This document shows positions 63,029 through 64,000 of a DNA stretch of 64,000 nucleotides, piece by piece. The notes under the pieces were generated by a model. The model saw only the letters and a program-made list of their open reading frames with translations. It made no database searches and was not told the DNA's origin. The position numbers were made by a program, and so were the translations under genes. The stretch comes from Brevundimonas sp. UBA7506 (GTDB lineage: Bacteria > Pseudomonadota > Alphaproteobacteria > Caulobacterales > Caulobacteraceae). The stretch is taken from positions 1-64,000 of the forward strand of contig NZ_DLNQ01000014.1 of the NCBI RefSeq assembly GCF_002479495.1, written 5' to 3'. The stretch's first letter is position 1. Each line of letters begins with the position of its first letter.

Positions 63029-64000
63029 TCAGGGCAGGGCCTCGGCCACGGCGGGGGTCGGCTCGGCGAAGCGGGCGGCGAGGTTGAGGCCGCAGGCCAG
63101 GACCAGACAGGCCGCCGCGCCGATCAGCACCGGGCGGACCGCGCCGACGGGCGGGCTGAGGGGGCGCAGGAAGAGCAGGGCCAGCAGGCCGATCAGGGCC
63201 AGGGCGCCGGGCAGGTCCATGCCGATGCCGAGGAAGACGAAATGGCCCAGCCCCATCAACCAGGCGCCGCCGAGCACGCCCGCGACGGCGGCGGGGATCA
63301 GGCTGGCGGGCCGGGTCAGATCGGGGTTGATCAGGGCGGCGAGCGCGGCGGCGGTCGCCGCCAGCAGGGTCGGCCAGACGAAGAGCAGGGCGGCCTCGGG
63401 GGCGGCGCCCTGAACCACGCAGCCGAGCAGGACGGCGAGAGCGATCAGGCCCAGCCAGGCGCCCCAGGTCGTGGTGGTGGCCTTGACCAGCCACAGCGAC
63501 AGGGCGGCGGCGATGACGCCCGCGCCGAGCATGACCGGGCTGAAGCCGCCGATCAGCAGGGTCAGAAGGGTCAGGACGGCGACGGTCCCGGCGATCACGC
63601 GCGGACGCGACCGGCGCGCCCCGGTCAGGAACAGCAGGGCCAGGGCGAGGATGGTCAGGACGGCGCCCGCCTCCATCCAGGGCAGGCGATGCAGAAGGAC
63701 ATAGTAGGTTTCGGAGGAGGCGGCGCGGCTCGACATCGGCCCGGCCAGCAGGCGCACGGCCTGGGCCAGAACCAGTCCGGCGGACAGGAACCACAGCCCG
63801 TCCAGCAGGCCGCGTCCGACCTGTGCGGCGGTCAGGCCGGTGGCGCGTCGGGCGCGCCAGGCGGCGAAGCCGCCGAGCAGGACGGTCAGGCCCAGCAGGC
63901 CCCAGCCCATGACGGCCGAATGGCTGAGCATCAGGCGGCCGAAGACGTCGGCGTAGACGGTGTTCGGTCCCTTGGCGGGCAGGGCGGGGGCGCGCAGCAG
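63029..64000 (-). CDS. C-terminal part of an M28-type membrane peptidase (partial)
   Basis: The - strand is open from the window edge to the TGA at 63029, giving 323 residues with no start inside that is needed. The first residues include GPNTVYADVFGR, which resembles the junction in M28-family membrane peptidases (…VYFDV.GR) between the zinc-peptidase domain and the following transmembrane region. The rest has about eight hydrophobic segments. The catalytic domain would lie beyond the window. It ends 43 bases before the epimerase start. Confidence 0.65.
   Translation of the reverse strand: MLRAPALPAKGPNTVYADVFGRLMLSHSAVMGWGLLGLTVLLGGFAAWRARRATGLTAAQVGRGLLDGLWFLSAGLVLAQAVRLLAGPMSSRAASSETYYVLLHRLPWMEAGAVLTILALALLFLTGARRSRPRVIAGTVAVLTLLTLLIGGFSPVMLGAGVIAAALSLWLVKATTTTWGAWLGLIALAVLLGCVVQGAAPEAALLFVWPTLLAATAAALAALINPDLTRPASLIPAAVAGVLGGAWLMGLGHFVFLGIGMDLPGALALIGLLALLFLRPLSPPVGAVRPVLIGAAACLVLACGLNLAARFAEPTPAVAEALP

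Overview
The window is a dense, high-GC (roughly two-thirds G+C by eye) bacterial chromosome segment. It looks like an alphaproteobacterium of the Caulobacterales, probably Brevundimonas or a close relative. The reasons are a DUF2794 gene, an mmcB gene behind a GTTC-N7-GTTC type LexA box, a RegB/RegA/SenC redox system, an L7Ae-type extension on the YlxR protein, sigma-32-like promoters at dnaK and dnaJ, and hrcA-grpE next to rph. I ran no search, so the genus is an inference.

Layout. Positions 1-12,100 hold the translation and RNA-maturation cluster rimP-nusA-ylxR-infB-rbfA-truB-rpsO-pnp, with two unrelated genes between infB and rbfA. Positions 12,300-21,650 hold a lipoprotein, rph, then the heat-shock block hrcA-grpE and dnaK, dnaJ-dapB, interrupted by a dienelactone-hydrolase-like protein and alkB. 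Positions 21,650-31,900 hold an EamA exporter, dut/coaBC, a small lipoprotein, murI, an M3 oligopeptidase, corA and ppc. Positions 32,270-35,830 hold ffh, rpsP, rimM and a GST; trmD and rplS, which usually follow rimM, are absent. Positions 35,860-41,950 hold YegP, BenE, fabI, DUF2794, a BI-1/YccA membrane protein, thpR, a GNAT acetyltransferase, a lipocalin and mmcB. Positions 41,970-44,810 hold regA, regB and senC. Positions 44,900-54,300 hold a PHB depolymerase, a YgjP-type metalloprotease, a class A PBP, a secreted hydrolase, a Rieske oxygenase, a TetR regulator and a CPA2 antiporter. Positions 54,440-64,000 hold an M13 protease, a candidate small RNA, hisS, DUF418, a membrane protein, 3-hydroxyacyl-CoA dehydrogenase, YggT, tRNA-Ala(CGC), a UDP-glucuronate epimerase type protein and the C-terminal part of an M28-type membrane peptidase.

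The gene set is mainly core: protein synthesis, RNA decay, folding, cell wall (murI, PBP), CoA and lysine/DAP synthesis, fatty-acid synthesis and redox control. I see no phage, transposase, CRISPR array or defence island. The less ordinary content lies between genes: several 110-150 bp inverted-repeat elements placed just after genes, sigma-32-like promoters, a LexA operator, a structured candidate sRNA beyond hisS, and a short tRNA-Glu-like fragment between murI and the M3 peptidase gene. I did not find a clearly new multi-gene system.
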